NCBI GenBank assembly: GCA_049646585.1
Contig: JBARWC010000072.1
Coordinates: 1-58,129 of the forward strand
Origin: G025836975 sp049646585
Lineage (GTDB): Bacteria; Pseudomonadota; Gammaproteobacteria; Burkholderiales; Burkholderiaceae_B
Direction of reading: 5' to 3'
DNA: 58,129 nucleotides
A program made the position numbers and the translations under genes. Below are positions 1 through 7,897 of this stretch, piece by piece (the first letter of the stretch is position 1; each line of letters starts with the position of its first letter). The notes under the pieces are model-generated. The model did not search any database. It was not told the DNA's origin and saw only the letters and a list, made by a program, of their open reading frames with translations.

Positions 1-690
1 GGCTGCGACCTGACGGCGCTGGCTGGCCTGACCCCGGCCGCCGCCATCTGCGAAATTCTCAAACCCGACGGCACCATGGCGCGCCTGCCCGACCTGAAGG
101 TCTTCGCGCAAGAGCATGGCCTGAAAATCGGCACCATCGCCGATCTCATTCAGTACCGCAGCGAGCACGAGTCCATGGTCGAGCGCCTGGCCAGCCGCCA
201 GGTCCAGACCGCCTGGGGCGAGTTCCAGGCGGTCGCCTACCGCGACCTGGCCTCGGGCGCCCTGCATTTGGCCATGGCGCATGGCGACATCACTCCCGAG
301 GTCGAAACGCTAGTGCGGGTGCATGAGCCCACCAGTCTGGTCGACGTCCTGTTCGAGGGCGCCACCGAGCATAGCTGGAGCGTGTCCAGCGCGCTCAAGG
401 CGATAGCCGCGGCGCCTTCCGGCGTGCTCATACTCATGAACTGCCAGGGCGATTCCGAACTGCTGTTCAGCCAGTTCAACGCCTGGAACCAGGAAGCGGC
501 GCCCGAAGCGCCGCGTACCGACCGTTCAAGCCGCTATGGCCTGCGCACCTACGGCATCGGCGCGCAAATCATGCGCGATCTGAACGTAGGAAAAGCGCGC
601 CTTTTGGCGCGTCCGCGAAAAATGCCCAGCATGGCCGGCTTTTCCCTGACGATAACGGGTTACGATAGTGAACCCCTTGCCACTCCCTAA
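1..690 (+). CDS. ribBA: RibBA: 3,4-dihydroxy-2-butanone-4-phosphate synthase with a degenerate GTP cyclohydrolase II-like domain (5' end missing)
   Basis: The reading frame is open from the first base, so the gene begins upstream of the window; 229 codons and the TAA stop are visible. The first ~50 residues are the end of the DHBP synthase domain (ICEILKPDGTMARLPDL, then LKIGTIADLIQYR), which makes the four-carbon unit of riboflavin from ribulose 5-phosphate. The remaining ~180 residues align in layout with GTP cyclohydrolase II, but the zinc motif C-x10-C-x-C is absent: its place is taken by HEPTSLVDVLFEGATEHSW, which has no cysteine. The late YGLRTYGIGAQI segment of the family is kept. The domain is therefore unlikely to have cyclohydrolase activity (inference). 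ribH follows after 15 bases, fitting a riboflavin operon. Confidence 0.88.
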   Translation, partial: GCDLTALAGLTPAAAICEILKPDGTMARLPDLKVFAQEHGLKIGTIADLIQYRSEHESMVERLASRQVQTAWGEFQAVAYRDLASGALHLAMAHGDITPEVETLVRVHEPTSLVDVLFEGATEHSWSVSSALKAIAAAPSGVLILMNCQGDSELLFSQFNAWNQEAAPEAPRTDRSSRYGLRTYGIGAQIMRDLNVGKARLLARPRKMPSMAGFSLTITGYDSEPLATP

Positions 691-705
691 CAGGAATTAC
701 TGACT

Positions 706-1233
706 ATGAACCCTTACACTCTGTCCCCCGATTTGAACGGGGAAGGTCTGCACATAGGGATTGTCCAGTCCCGTTTTAACGAAGAAATCGGCCAGGCCGA
801 GCTTGAGACCTGCCTTGCCGAATTGGCCGAGATGGGCGTGGACGAGCGCGACGTCATGTTGGTGACTGTGCCGGGCGCGCTGGAATTGGGCGTCACCCTG
901 GCGCAAATGGCCGAAACATTCGAATTCGACGCGCTGATCGCCCTGGGAGCCGTCATACGCGGCGAGACCTACCATTTCGAAATCGTCAGCAATGAAAGCG
1001 CATCGGCGATCAGCCGCGTGGCGCTGGAAACGGGCATCCCCGTCGCCAACGGCGTGCTCACCACCGACACCGACGAGCAGGCGCAGGAACGCGCCGCCGA
1101 GAAGGGCCGCGATTGCGCGCGCGCCGCGGTCGAGATGGCCAATCTGGTGGCGGCCCTGGAGCCCGAGCCCGATGATGACGAAGACTACGACGATGATGAC
1201 GACGACGAGGATGACGATTTTGACGACAAGTAG
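706..1233 (+). CDS. ribH: 6,7-dimethyl-8-ribityllumazine synthase with a long acidic C-terminal tail
   Basis: Lumazine synthase condenses 3,4-dihydroxy-2-butanone 4-phosphate (the RibB product) with 5-amino-6-ribitylaminouracil, the penultimate riboflavin step. The 175-residue protein carries the family motifs FNEEI near residue 22, VPGALELG near 54 and GAVIRGETYHFEIV near 80, with the catalytic His in the last. After about residue 152 the normal fold ends and a tail of almost only Asp and Glu follows, closing with DDK. The family is usually ~155 residues, so the tail is an addition of about 20 residues. It is encoded by GAT/GAC repeats. The start of nusB lies inside this tail in another frame, so the two genes overlap by 23 bases. 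Confidence 0.95.
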   Translation: MNPYTLSPDLNGEGLHIGIVQSRFNEEIGQAELETCLAELAEMGVDERDVMLVTVPGALELGVTLAQMAETFEFDALIALGAVIRGETYHFEIVSNESASAISRVALETGIPVANGVLTTDTDEQAQERAAEKGRDCARAAVEMANLVAALEPEPDDDEDYDDDDDDEDDDFDDK

Positions 1234-1720
1234 AACCTCGGCTGGGTCCTCGGGCGGCTCCGCCCGGGGCAATGGCCGCAGCGCCCGCCGGCGTGCGCGC
1301 GAGTTCGCACTGCAAGGCGTATACGCTTGGCTGCTGCGCGGCGACGACGGCCAGCAGGAAGCCGGTGAAATCGATGCGCACATTCGCGACGACGAAGAAT
1401 TCCAGGAGGCCGACGCCACCTGGTTCAAGACCTTGCTGCACGGTGTGCTGCGCGAGGCGCCGGCCTTGCGCGAACGCTTCATGCCTTACGTGGACCGGCC
1501 TCTTGAAGAGCTGTCGCCCATCGAACACGGCATTTTGCTGATCGGCAGCTTCGAGCTCATCCACCACGTCGAAGTCCCTTATAAAGTGGCCATCAACGAA
1601 GCGGTCGAGCTGGCCAAATCGTTTGGCGGCACCGACGGCTTCAAGTTCGTCAACGGGGTGCTCGACAAGATGGCGGCCGATGTCCGGCCCGCCGAAGTCC
1701 AGGCCGCCGCGCGCCGTTAG
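1211..1720 (+). CDS. nusB: Transcription antitermination factor NusB
   Basis: NusB binds boxA RNA together with NusE (ribosomal protein S10) and supports antitermination on rRNA operons. The core begins at RSARRRAREFALQGVYAWLL, the typical NusB N-terminal helix, and continues through PIEHGILLIGSFEL, VPYKVAINEAVELAKSFGG and KFVNGVLDKMA, all family signatures. The ATG at 1211 is the last in-frame ATG before this core and gives 169 residues, including ~20 poorly conserved N-terminal ones. It lies inside the acidic tail of ribH (23-base overlap), which suggests translational coupling. Earlier in-frame codons would need a much deeper overlap and give low-complexity sequence, so they were not used. 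Confidence 0.9.
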   Translation: MTILTTSRTSAGSSGGSARGNGRSARRRAREFALQGVYAWLLRGDDGQQEAGEIDAHIRDDEEFQEADATWFKTLLHGVLREAPALRERFMPYVDRPLEELSPIEHGILLIGSFELIHHVEVPYKVAINEAVELAKSFGGTDGFKFVNGVLDKMAADVRPAEVQAAARR

Positions 1721-1775
1721 GCTCTCGCCGGCCTTGCGGCTTTCCTTTTCGTCGACGGGCCATAAGCGAAGCGTC

Positions 1776-2735
1776 TTGAATAACGAGTTCGATCTCATTG
1801 CGCGTTACTTTTCACGCCCCGCACCCCCGGGCACCCTGGGGGTCGGCGACGACTGCGCGCTGGTGGCGGTCGCGCCCGGCCATCAACTGGCTTGCAGCAC
1901 CGACCTGCTGATCGAAGGGCGCCATTTTTTTCCCGACGTCGACCCGCAAGCGCTGGGCCACAAGGCCCTGGCGGTCAATTTGTCTGACCTGGCCGCCATG
2001 GGCGGGCAGCCTTTGGGCTGCCTGCTCAGCTTGTCCCTGCCCGCCATCGACCATGGCTGGCTGGCCGAATTTTCCAGCGGCTTTTACGCCCTGGCCGATC
2101 AGGCGCAATGCCCTTTGGTCGGTGGCGACACCACGCGCAGCGCCTCGGGCATAGTCATCAATGTCACCGTCCTGGGGCAGGTGAAGCCGCAAGAGGCCCT
2201 GCTGCGCTCGGGCGCCAGGGCGGAAGACGACATCTGGGTTACCGGCACCTTGGGCGCGCCCGATGTCGCCCTGCGTCTGTTGAATCATTCCCTGCTGGCT
2301 GATCCCGCGTTGCTGGCCGCGACCCGGCCCGCCCTGGAGCGGCCGCTGCCGCCCTGGCAATTTGCATCCACCCTGGCCGGCGTGGCGCATTCGGCCCTGG
2401 ATATCTCGGACGGCCTGCTGCAGGACCTGGGCCATATCCTGCAAGCCAGCGCCTGCGGCGCGGAACTCGATTACCCTGCCTTGCCCGTCCATCCCGCCCT
2501 GTCCGGGCTGGACGATGCGCTGCTGCGGGAAGCCGTCCTGGCCGGCGGCGATGTCTATCAGTTATGCTTTACCGCCGCTTCGAGCCAGCGTGAACGCATC
2601 CAGGAATTGGCCGGCCAGGCGTTCGTACAGGCCACTCGCGTGGGCCGGATAAGCGCGCAGCCCGGCCTGGTGCTGCGCGATGCGCAGGGTAAGCCCATGA
2701 CAGTGGCCGTGGCGGGCTTCGATCATTTTTCATGA
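1776..2735 (+). CDS. thiL: Thiamine-monophosphate kinase
   Basis: ThiL phosphorylates thiamine monophosphate to the cofactor thiamine diphosphate. Family motifs are all present: NEFDLIARYF at the N-terminus, GVGDDCALV, STDLLIEGRHFF, NLSDLAAMGG, VGGDTTR (near residue 115) and ALDISDGLLQDL (near 210). These Asp-rich elements bind Mg and ATP in the PurM-like fold. The frame stays open upstream, but homology begins at NNEFDL, so the TTG at 1776 is taken as the start; it gives 319 residues, the usual size. No clear Shine-Dalgarno sequence precedes it. The gene lies 55 bases after nusB in the same run of housekeeping genes. Confidence 0.9.
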   Translation: MNNEFDLIARYFSRPAPPGTLGVGDDCALVAVAPGHQLACSTDLLIEGRHFFPDVDPQALGHKALAVNLSDLAAMGGQPLGCLLSLSLPAIDHGWLAEFSSGFYALADQAQCPLVGGDTTRSASGIVINVTVLGQVKPQEALLRSGARAEDDIWVTGTLGAPDVALRLLNHSLLADPALLAATRPALERPLPPWQFASTLAGVAHSALDISDGLLQDLGHILQASACGAELDYPALPVHPALSGLDDALLREAVLAGGDVYQLCFTAASSQRERIQELAGQAFVQATRVGRISAQPGLVLRDAQGKPMTVAVAGFDHFS

Positions 2736-2763
2736 GCCGCTTGTCGACAAGCTAAGATATCGC

Positions 2764-3288
2764 ATGCCGTCCTCCGATCACCCCTCTGAACCCCATGATG
2801 CATTCGTCCCGACCGCGGGCTGGGTGTTTCGATCTTTTCCCCGCATCCTTTCCTTTGGGCTAGGAAGCGGCCTGATCCGTCCGGCGCCGGGCACCTGGGG
2901 CACCCTGATGGGGTGGCTGTTGTGGGTGGTCGCGGTTTCGCGCCTGCCCGACCCGCTTGTCGCCGTACTGCTGCCGGCAGCCTTTGCGCTGGGCTGCTGG
3001 ACCTGCCATCGAGTCGGTAAAGAGATGGGGCGGCCTGACTACGGGGGCATGGTGTGGGACGAGGTCGTGGCTTTCTGGCTGGTGCTATGGCTGACTCCAG
3101 ACAACTTCGGCGCCCAGTTGCTGGCCTTTGTCGTATTCCGCGCCTTTGACATCATCAAGCCGCCGCCCATCCATTTTTTCGATAGTCATTTAAAGAACGG
3201 CTTCGGCGTTATGTGGGATGATATCGTGGCGGCAGCATACAGTTTGCTGTTAATCGCCATTCTGGTCAGACTCGAGGTGTTGCTATGA
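2764..3288 (+). CDS. pgpA: Phosphatidylglycerophosphatase A
   Basis: PgpA removes the phosphate of phosphatidylglycerophosphate to make phosphatidylglycerol at the inner membrane. The 174-residue protein shows the family signature segments GLGSGLIRPAPGTWGTL near residue 35, VWDEVVAFWL near 98 and FRAFDIIKPPPI near 127, between hydrophobic helices. Acidic residues in the middle motif are the likely metal ligands. The stop overlaps the start of pncC by four bases (ATGA), which points to coupled translation. Confidence 0.93.
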   Translation: MPSSDHPSEPHDAFVPTAGWVFRSFPRILSFGLGSGLIRPAPGTWGTLMGWLLWVVAVSRLPDPLVAVLLPAAFALGCWTCHRVGKEMGRPDYGGMVWDEVVAFWLVLWLTPDNFGAQLLAFVVFRAFDIIKPPPIHFFDSHLKNGFGVMWDDIVAAAYSLLLIAILVRLEVLL

Positions 3289-3794
3289 GCACTAGTCCAT
3301 CCCCGGATTACGCCCCGCAATTGGGCCGATTATTGCTTGATCGCGGCTGGATGTTCGCCTGCGCCGAATCCTGCACCGGCGGGCTGCTGGCCGCCGCCAT
3401 GACGGACACGCCCGGTTCCAGCCAATGGTTCGATCGCGGCTTCGTGACCTACAGCAATGTGGCCAAGGTCGAGCAGCTACGGGTCAATGTGGATACGCTG
3501 GAGCGCTTCGGCGCGGTCAGCGAGGAAACCGCCATGGAGATGGCGGCCGGCGTGCTGGCTTGCGCCAACTTGTCGCAGCTTGCCGTCTCGACCACCGGCA
3601 TTGCCGGCCCCGGCGGCGCCACGCCAGGCAAGCCCGTGGGCATGGTGTGCTTCGGTTTTGCGCAGCGCGCGCCTCAAGGCGGTGTAGTCACGCGTGCCAT
3701 GACCAAGGTGTTCGAGGGCGACCGCGCGCAAATCCGGCAGGCCGCGGTGGCATTCGCCCTGAATACCGCGATAGACCTTATCGAACCGCGTTGA
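3285..3794 (+). CDS. pncC: Nicotinamide-nucleotide amidohydrolase (CinA C-terminal domain protein)
   Basis: PncC deamidates nicotinamide mononucleotide to nicotinate mononucleotide in the pyridine nucleotide cycle. This is the short, single-domain form (169 residues), without the N-terminal MoaB-like domain of full CinA. The catalytic Ser segment CAESCTGGLLAAAMTDTPGS lies near residues 26-45, and the TTGIAGPGGATPGKPVG loop near 105-121 is characteristic. The ATG overlaps the pgpA stop by four bases. The 3' end runs 17 bases into the 3' end of pyrF on the other strand. Confidence 0.92.
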   Translation: MSTSPSPDYAPQLGRLLLDRGWMFACAESCTGGLLAAAMTDTPGSSQWFDRGFVTYSNVAKVEQLRVNVDTLERFGAVSEETAMEMAAGVLACANLSQLAVSTTGIAGPGGATPGKPVGMVCFGFAQRAPQGGVVTRAMTKVFEGDRAQIRQAAVAFALNTAIDLIEPR

Positions 3795-4593
3795 TCGCGT
3801 CGCGGGTGGCGCGCGCCGCAGCCGCCGCCGCCACGCGCCAATCGTCGCCGCCGCTGGCATACAGGATGGCGCGGGACGAGTTGATCATCATTCCCGTTCC
3901 ACGGCTGTTGCGCCCCGCCTTCACGGTGGCGGGGATGTCGCCGCCCTGGGCGCCTATGCCGGGAACCAGCAGCGGCATGTCGCCGACGCGTTCGCGGACC
4001 TTGGCTATTTCTTCAGGAAACGTGGCGCCCACGACCAATGCGCATTGGCCATTGGTGTTCCAGCGCTCGGCGGCCAGGCTGGCCACGTGCAGGTATAGGG
4101 GGGTGCCATCGCCGGCGGTCACGAATTGCAGGTCGGAGCCGCCCTTGTTAGAGGTGCGGCACAGAATGATCACGCCTTTTTCATCCCAGGCCAGATAAGG
4201 CTCCAGCGAGTCGAAACCCATGTAGGGATTGACCGTGACGGCGTCGGCCTGATAGCGCTCGAAGGCCTCGCGGGCGTATTGTTCGGCGGTGGAGCCGATG
4301 TCGCCGCGCTTGGCGTCCAAAACAATGGGCAGGTCGGGGTGCTGATCGTGGACGTAGGCGCACAGGGCTTCCAACTGGTCCTCGGCGCGCTGCGCCGAAA
4401 AATACGCGATCTGCGGTTTGATGGCGCAAGCGTATTGCGCGGTCACATCGACAATGGCGCGGCAGAACTCGTAGATCGCATCGGGGCGGCCCTGCAGTTC
4501 GGCGGGAAAGCGTTCGGGATCGGGGTCCAGCCCCACCGTCAGCAGCGAACCGCTAGTAGTCCAGGACTGGTCGAGTTTTTGCGTGAAGGTCAT
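3778..4593 (-). CDS. pyrF: Orotidine 5'-phosphate decarboxylase (type 2)
   Basis: PyrF decarboxylates OMP to UMP, the last step of de novo pyrimidine synthesis. The catalytic segment VLDAKRGDIGSTAEQYA (near residues 90-106) contains the Asp-Lys-Arg-Asp set of the family. TVGLDPDPERFP at the N-terminus, AVTVNPYMGFDSLEPY and LVPGIGAQGGD, which contribute to phosphate binding, match the longer type 2 enzymes (~270 residues; here 271). The ATG at 4593 precedes MTFTQKLDQSW, a usual N-terminus. The gene is transcribed alone against the preceding run and overlaps pncC tail to tail. Confidence 0.95.
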   Translation of the reverse strand: MTFTQKLDQSWTTSGSLLTVGLDPDPERFPAELQGRPDAIYEFCRAIVDVTAQYACAIKPQIAYFSAQRAEDQLEALCAYVHDQHPDLPIVLDAKRGDIGSTAEQYAREAFERYQADAVTVNPYMGFDSLEPYLAWDEKGVIILCRTSNKGGSDLQFVTAGDGTPLYLHVASLAAERWNTNGQCALVVGATFPEEIAKVRERVGDMPLLVPGIGAQGGDIPATVKAGRNSRGTGMMINSSRAILYASGGDDWRVAAAAAARATRDAINAVR

Positions 4594-4691
4594 GAGATGC
4601 TTGATGTAATGGGCTCGTCGGAATGCTGTCGTTGATTATAGGCGGCCTTGGGATGTGGCCGGGCTGCTTGCCTTGGACCGTCCTGGACGGC

Positions 4692-5084
4692 CTAGCCCGC
4701 CAGGTAGCGGGATGCGATCACCGCCAGCCACACCAGTGCGCCGAATGTGATGGACAGCATGACGGCGGCACTACCCAGGTCCTTGGCTCGGCCTATCAGC
4801 GGGTGCTGGTCCAGCGTAATGGTGTCGGCCAGCGCTTCCAGGGCCGAATTCAGCAATTCGACGACAAGTACGAAGAATAGGGTGGCCAGCAGCAGGATTA
4901 CCTCGCCCAGGCTGCGGCCCAGCCAGACGGCCACGGGAGCCAGGACGGCTGTCAGCAGCAGTTCCTGACGGAAGGCGGCTTCGTGCCGGAAAGCCGCGGC
5001 CAGCCCCTGGACGGAGTAGCGCAACGCGTTGGTCAGGCGGCCCAGGCCGCCTTTGCTTTTATAGGGTGATTGCTTGGAAGTCAT
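4692..5084 (-). CDS. dgkA: Diacylglycerol kinase
   Basis: DgkA is a small inner-membrane kinase that recycles diacylglycerol to phosphatidic acid. Three hydrophobic helices follow a basic N-terminus, and the catalytic segment VVELLNSALEALADTITL is intact. The frame extends upstream to an ATG at 5132, but that codon falls at a TATAAT-like promoter element, so the ATG at 5084 (MTSKQSPYKSKGG) is preferred; it gives 130 residues, close to the usual size of the family. The preceding gene pyrF lies 98 bases downstream on the same strand, so the two may be cotranscribed. Confidence 0.88.
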   Translation of the reverse strand: MTSKQSPYKSKGGLGRLTNALRYSVQGLAAAFRHEAAFRQELLLTAVLAPVAVWLGRSLGEVILLLATLFFVLVVELLNSALEALADTITLDQHPLIGRAKDLGSAAVMLSITFGALVWLAVIASRYLAG

Positions 5085-5130
5085 GAGGGCCGGGTTTGCG
5101 CGACTGGACCGCGCTGAAAGTCGACGCTGC

Positions 5131-5136
5131 ATTATA
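5131..5136 (-). promoter_or_regulatory. Possible -10 element of dgkA
   Basis: Read on the minus strand this is a perfect TATAAT. Transcription would start about 5123, some 40 bases before the preferred dgkA ATG. No good -35 hexamer is seen at 16-18 bases, so the assignment rests on the -10 alone. Confidence 0.35.
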
Positions 5137-5204
5137 GGTTTTTTGCCGCGTCGGCTTTATGCGGTGGCGCCAGGGCGTTTGAAGTGGGCGCCACTGGTGG
5201 GCTG

Positions 5205-5238
5205 AAAAGAAAAAGCCCCCGAACGAATCGGAGGCTTT
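5205..5238 (-). terminator. Intrinsic terminator of groES-groEL
   Basis: On the minus strand an 11-bp stem (arms 5228-5238 and 5212-5222, one mismatch) is followed by a T-rich run, TTTTTCTTTT. It lies about 50 bases after the groEL stop, in the right orientation for that operon. Confidence 0.8.
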
Positions 5239-5290
5239 GAGACTGCGTGCCCGGGCACAAGGCCCGGGTCGGGAAGGCAGAGGTAGTGGC

Positions 5291-6937
5291 TTAGAAGCCG
5301 CCCATGCCGCCCATACCACCCATGCCGCCCATGTCGGGCATTGCGGGGGCGGGCTTGTCTTCCACGATTTCAGCCACAGCGGCTTCGGTCGTGAGCAACA
5401 GGCTGGCAACCGATGCCGCGTTTTGCAGCGCGGTGCGGGTCACCTTGGTGGGGTCCAGCACGCCTTGCTCGACCAGGTCGCCGTACTCGCCGCTAGCGGC
5501 GTTGTAGCCGTAGTTGCCCTTGCCGTTGGCCACGTTGTTGACCACGACGCTGGGCTCGTCACCGGCGTTGGCAACGATGGTGCGCAGAGGAGCTTCGACA
5601 GCGCGCAGGATCAGCTTGATGCCGGCTTCCTGGTCGACGTTGTCGCCCTTCAGCTTGGCGATGGCTTCCTTGGCGCGGATGAGAGCGACACCGCCTCCGG
5701 GGACGATACCTTCTTCAACCGCGGCGCGGGTGGCGTGCAGGGCATCTTCCACGCGGGCTTTCTTTTCCTTCATTTCGACTTCGGTGGCGGCACCGACGCG
5801 AATCACGGCAACGCCGCCTGCCAGCTTGGCAACGCGCTCTTGCAGTTTTTCGCGGTCGTAGTCGGACGTGGCTTCGTCGATCTGCACGCGGATTTGCTTG
5901 ACGCGCGCTTCGATGGACTTGCCGTCGCCGGCGCCGTCGATGATGATGGTGTTTTCCTTGCCCACTTCGATGCGCTTGGCTTGGCCCAGGTCTTCCAGCG
6001 TGGCTTTTTCAAGCGACATGCCGGTTTCTTCCGAGATGACGACGCCGCCGGTCAGGATGGCGATGTCTTCCAGCATGGCCTTGCGACGGTCGCCAAAGCC
6101 AGGAGCCTTGACGGCGGTGGTCTTCAGGATGCCGCGGATGTTGTTGACGACCAGAGTGGCCAGGGCCTCGCCTTCGACGTCTTCAGCAACGATCAGCAGG
6201 GGGCGGCTGGACTTGGCGACTTGCTCCAGCACGGGCAGCAGGTCACGGATGTTGCTGATCTTCTTGTCGAAAATCAGGACATACGGATCTTCCAGCACGG
6301 AAACTTGCTTGTCGGGGTTGTTGATGAAGTAGGGCGACAGGTAGCCGCGGTCGAATTGCATGCCTTCGACGACGTCCAGTTCGTTGTCCAGCGACTTGCC
6401 GTCTTCGACGGTGATGACGCCTTCCTTGCCGACCTTGTCCATCGCGTTGGCGATGATTTCACCGATCGAGGAGTCGCTGTTGGCCGAAATGGAACCGACC
6501 TGGGCGATTTCCTTGCTGGTGGTGCAAGGCTTGGACAGCTTCTTGAGCTCTTCCACGGCGACGGCGACAGCCTTGTCGATACCGCGCTTCAGGTCCATGG
6601 GGTTGATGCCGGCGGCCACGTACTTCAGGCCTTCTTCAACAACGGCTTGAGCCAGGACGGTTGCCGTCGTGGTACCGTCGCCAGCGTTGTCGGAGGTCTT
6701 GGAAGCGACTTCCTTGACCAACTGAGCGCCGATATTTTCGAATTTGTCTTTCAGTTCGATTTCTTTCGCAACCGACACGCCGTCTTTAGTGACGGTGGGG
6801 GCGCCGAAGGAGCGATCCAGAACGACGTTGCGACCCTTGGGGCCCAAGGTGGTCTTCACAGCATTGGCGAGAATGTTTACGCCACGGACGATGCGCACGC
6901 GTGCGTCGTCGCCGAATAAAACTTGTTTAGCAGCCAT
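5291..6937 (-). CDS. groL: Chaperonin GroEL (60 kDa)
   Basis: GroEL forms the double heptameric ring that folds proteins with the GroES lid in the cytoplasm. The 548-residue protein shows the standard start AAKQVLFGDDARVRIVRGVN, the ATP-site loop GDGTTTATVLAQ near residue 86, ILTGGVVISEE in the apical domain, VEEGIVPGGGVAL near 404 and the flexible GGM-repeat C-terminus. Length and motifs are those of a normal functional group I chaperonin. It lies 30 bases after groES with an AGGAA ribosome site, and the pair ends at the terminator at 5205-5238. Confidence 0.99.
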   Translation of the reverse strand: MAAKQVLFGDDARVRIVRGVNILANAVKTTLGPKGRNVVLDRSFGAPTVTKDGVSVAKEIELKDKFENIGAQLVKEVASKTSDNAGDGTTTATVLAQAVVEEGLKYVAAGINPMDLKRGIDKAVAVAVEELKKLSKPCTTSKEIAQVGSISANSDSSIGEIIANAMDKVGKEGVITVEDGKSLDNELDVVEGMQFDRGYLSPYFINNPDKQVSVLEDPYVLIFDKKISNIRDLLPVLEQVAKSSRPLLIVAEDVEGEALATLVVNNIRGILKTTAVKAPGFGDRRKAMLEDIAILTGGVVISEETGMSLEKATLEDLGQAKRIEVGKENTIIIDGAGDGKSIEARVKQIRVQIDEATSDYDREKLQERVAKLAGGVAVIRVGAATEVEMKEKKARVEDALHATRAAVEEGIVPGGGVALIRAKEAIAKLKGDNVDQEAGIKLILRAVEAPLRTIVANAGDEPSVVVNNVANGKGNYGYNAASGEYGDLVEQGVLDPTKVTRTALQNAASVASLLLTTEAAVAEIVEDKPAPAMPDMGGMGGMGGMGGF

Positions 6938-6967
6938 TGTAAAATTCCTTGATTGATTCGGGTGTGA

Positions 6968-7255
6968 TTACTGAACCACGGCGAGGATTTCTTCCTCGCG
7001 GATGACGAGAACTTCTTCGCCATCGACCTTGACCGTTTGGCCGGCATATTTGCCGAACAGAACCTTGTCGCCCACTTTCAGGTCAACAGGCTGAACTTTG
7101 CCGTCGTCGGACCGTTTGCCGGGACCAACAGCGATGACTTCACCCTGGTCGGGCTTTTCAGCGGCGCTTTCAGGGATGACGATACCCGAGGCAGTTGTGC
7201 GCTCGTTGTCCAGACGCTTGACGATCACGCGATCGTGCAAAGGACGCAGTGCCAT
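6968..7255 (-). CDS. groS: Co-chaperonin GroES (10 kDa)
   Basis: GroES caps the GroEL cavity. The protein begins MALRPLHDRVIVKRLD and contains the mobile loop (ERTTASGIVIPESA, residues ~17-30) that contacts GroEL, then GEVIAVGPGKR and the C-terminal VLVIREEEILAVV. It has 95 residues, the usual size. The frame extends upstream, but the ATG at 7255, eight bases after an AGGAG site, matches the conserved N-terminus. Upstream lie the CIRCE operator and a vegetative promoter. Confidence 0.98.
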   Translation of the reverse strand: MALRPLHDRVIVKRLDNERTTASGIVIPESAAEKPDQGEVIAVGPGKRSDDGKVQPVDLKVGDKVLFGKYAGQTVKVDGEEVLVIREEEILAVVQ

Positions 7256-7305
7256 GGAGGAACTCCTGTTCAATAAATGATTAATCAATAGGCAGAGGGG
7301 CGATG

Positions 7306-7332
7306 TTAGCACTCAACCCCTTCGAGTGCTAA
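7306..7332 (-). promoter_or_regulatory. CIRCE operator (HrcA binding site)
   Basis: The sequence is a perfect TTAGCACTC-N9-GAGTGCTAA inverted repeat, the consensus CIRCE element bound by the heat-shock repressor HrcA. It lies just downstream of the -10 hexamer of the groES promoter, so bound HrcA would block initiation. Confidence 0.95.
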
Positions 7333-7359
7333 TTATAAGGACGAAGCCGGAATCTTCAA
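7332..7359 (-). promoter_or_regulatory. groES-groEL vegetative promoter
   Basis: On the minus strand TTGAAG (7354-7359) and TATAAT (7332-7337) are separated by 16 bases. The -10 touches the CIRCE operator. CTTGAA, one base earlier, also fits a heat-shock sigma-32 -35 box, but no matching sigma-32 -10 was seen. Confidence 0.65.
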
Positions 7360-7459
7360 GAGGGCCTGGGTTGGCTGTTTCATTTTGAAATAGTTTTGGG
7401 GCTGGTGTCGAACGTCGGCGTGGTTTGGCTATCTGTAGCCATGGCGACCTACTGTTCAG

Positions 7460-7897
7460 CTAACTTGGGTAACGTAGATGGATCAGGGGATAAGGTCGCC
7501 CCTGTGAATCCACCTCCGAACGTCCAGTTTCGACGAATCCCATCCGCTGATAGAAGCCAACAGCTTGAGAGTTCTGCATGTTGACGTCCGTGGTCAATGC
7601 CCCATGCAGCGATAAGCCATACTGCAATAATTGGCGGCCAATACCGTTTCCGCGGACATCGGGATCGATGAAGAGCGCCCCCATATGCGTCCCATCGATA
7701 AACATGAAACCATGAGGATTGTCATTTTCATCGACTGCAACAGTCACTGGCGCATGGGGCAGAAAATCACGTACCTCGGCATCAATGGCCTTGCGGTCTT
7801 CGGCGCTGAGAAAGTGATGGGTGGCATCCACGGAACGCCGCCAAAGGTCCACGAGAGCGGGGCCATCTTCAGGACGTGATCTACGCAGTGTGTACAT
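7460..7897 (-). CDS. GNAT family N-acetyltransferase
   Basis: The 145-residue protein has the GNAT fold pattern: N-terminal YTLRRSRPEDGPALVDLW, a central beta strand with HMGALFIDPDVRGNGIG, where V-R-G-N-G-I-G is the acetyl-CoA pyrophosphate loop (motif A), and a C-terminal segment QAVGFYQRMGFVETGR typical of motif B. It resembles YjaB-type acetyltransferases; the acceptor substrate is unknown. The ATG at 7897 is preferred over a TTG four codons upstream. It stands alone, facing the GFA-type gene, in a region that looks less GC-rich than its neighbours. Confidence 0.82.
   Translation of the reverse strand: MYTLRRSRPEDGPALVDLWRRSVDATHHFLSAEDRKAIDAEVRDFLPHAPVTVAVDENDNPHGFMFIDGTHMGALFIDPDVRGNGIGRQLLQYGLSLHGALTTDVNMQNSQAVGFYQRMGFVETGRSEVDSQGRPYPLIHLRYPS

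Noticed and set aside
5237..6919. 560-codon open frame on the plus strand opposite groEL
   Set aside because: It mirrors the strongly codon-biased groEL gene, has no start context and reads as low-complexity Gly/Asp/Val sequence; GroEL on the other strand is certain.
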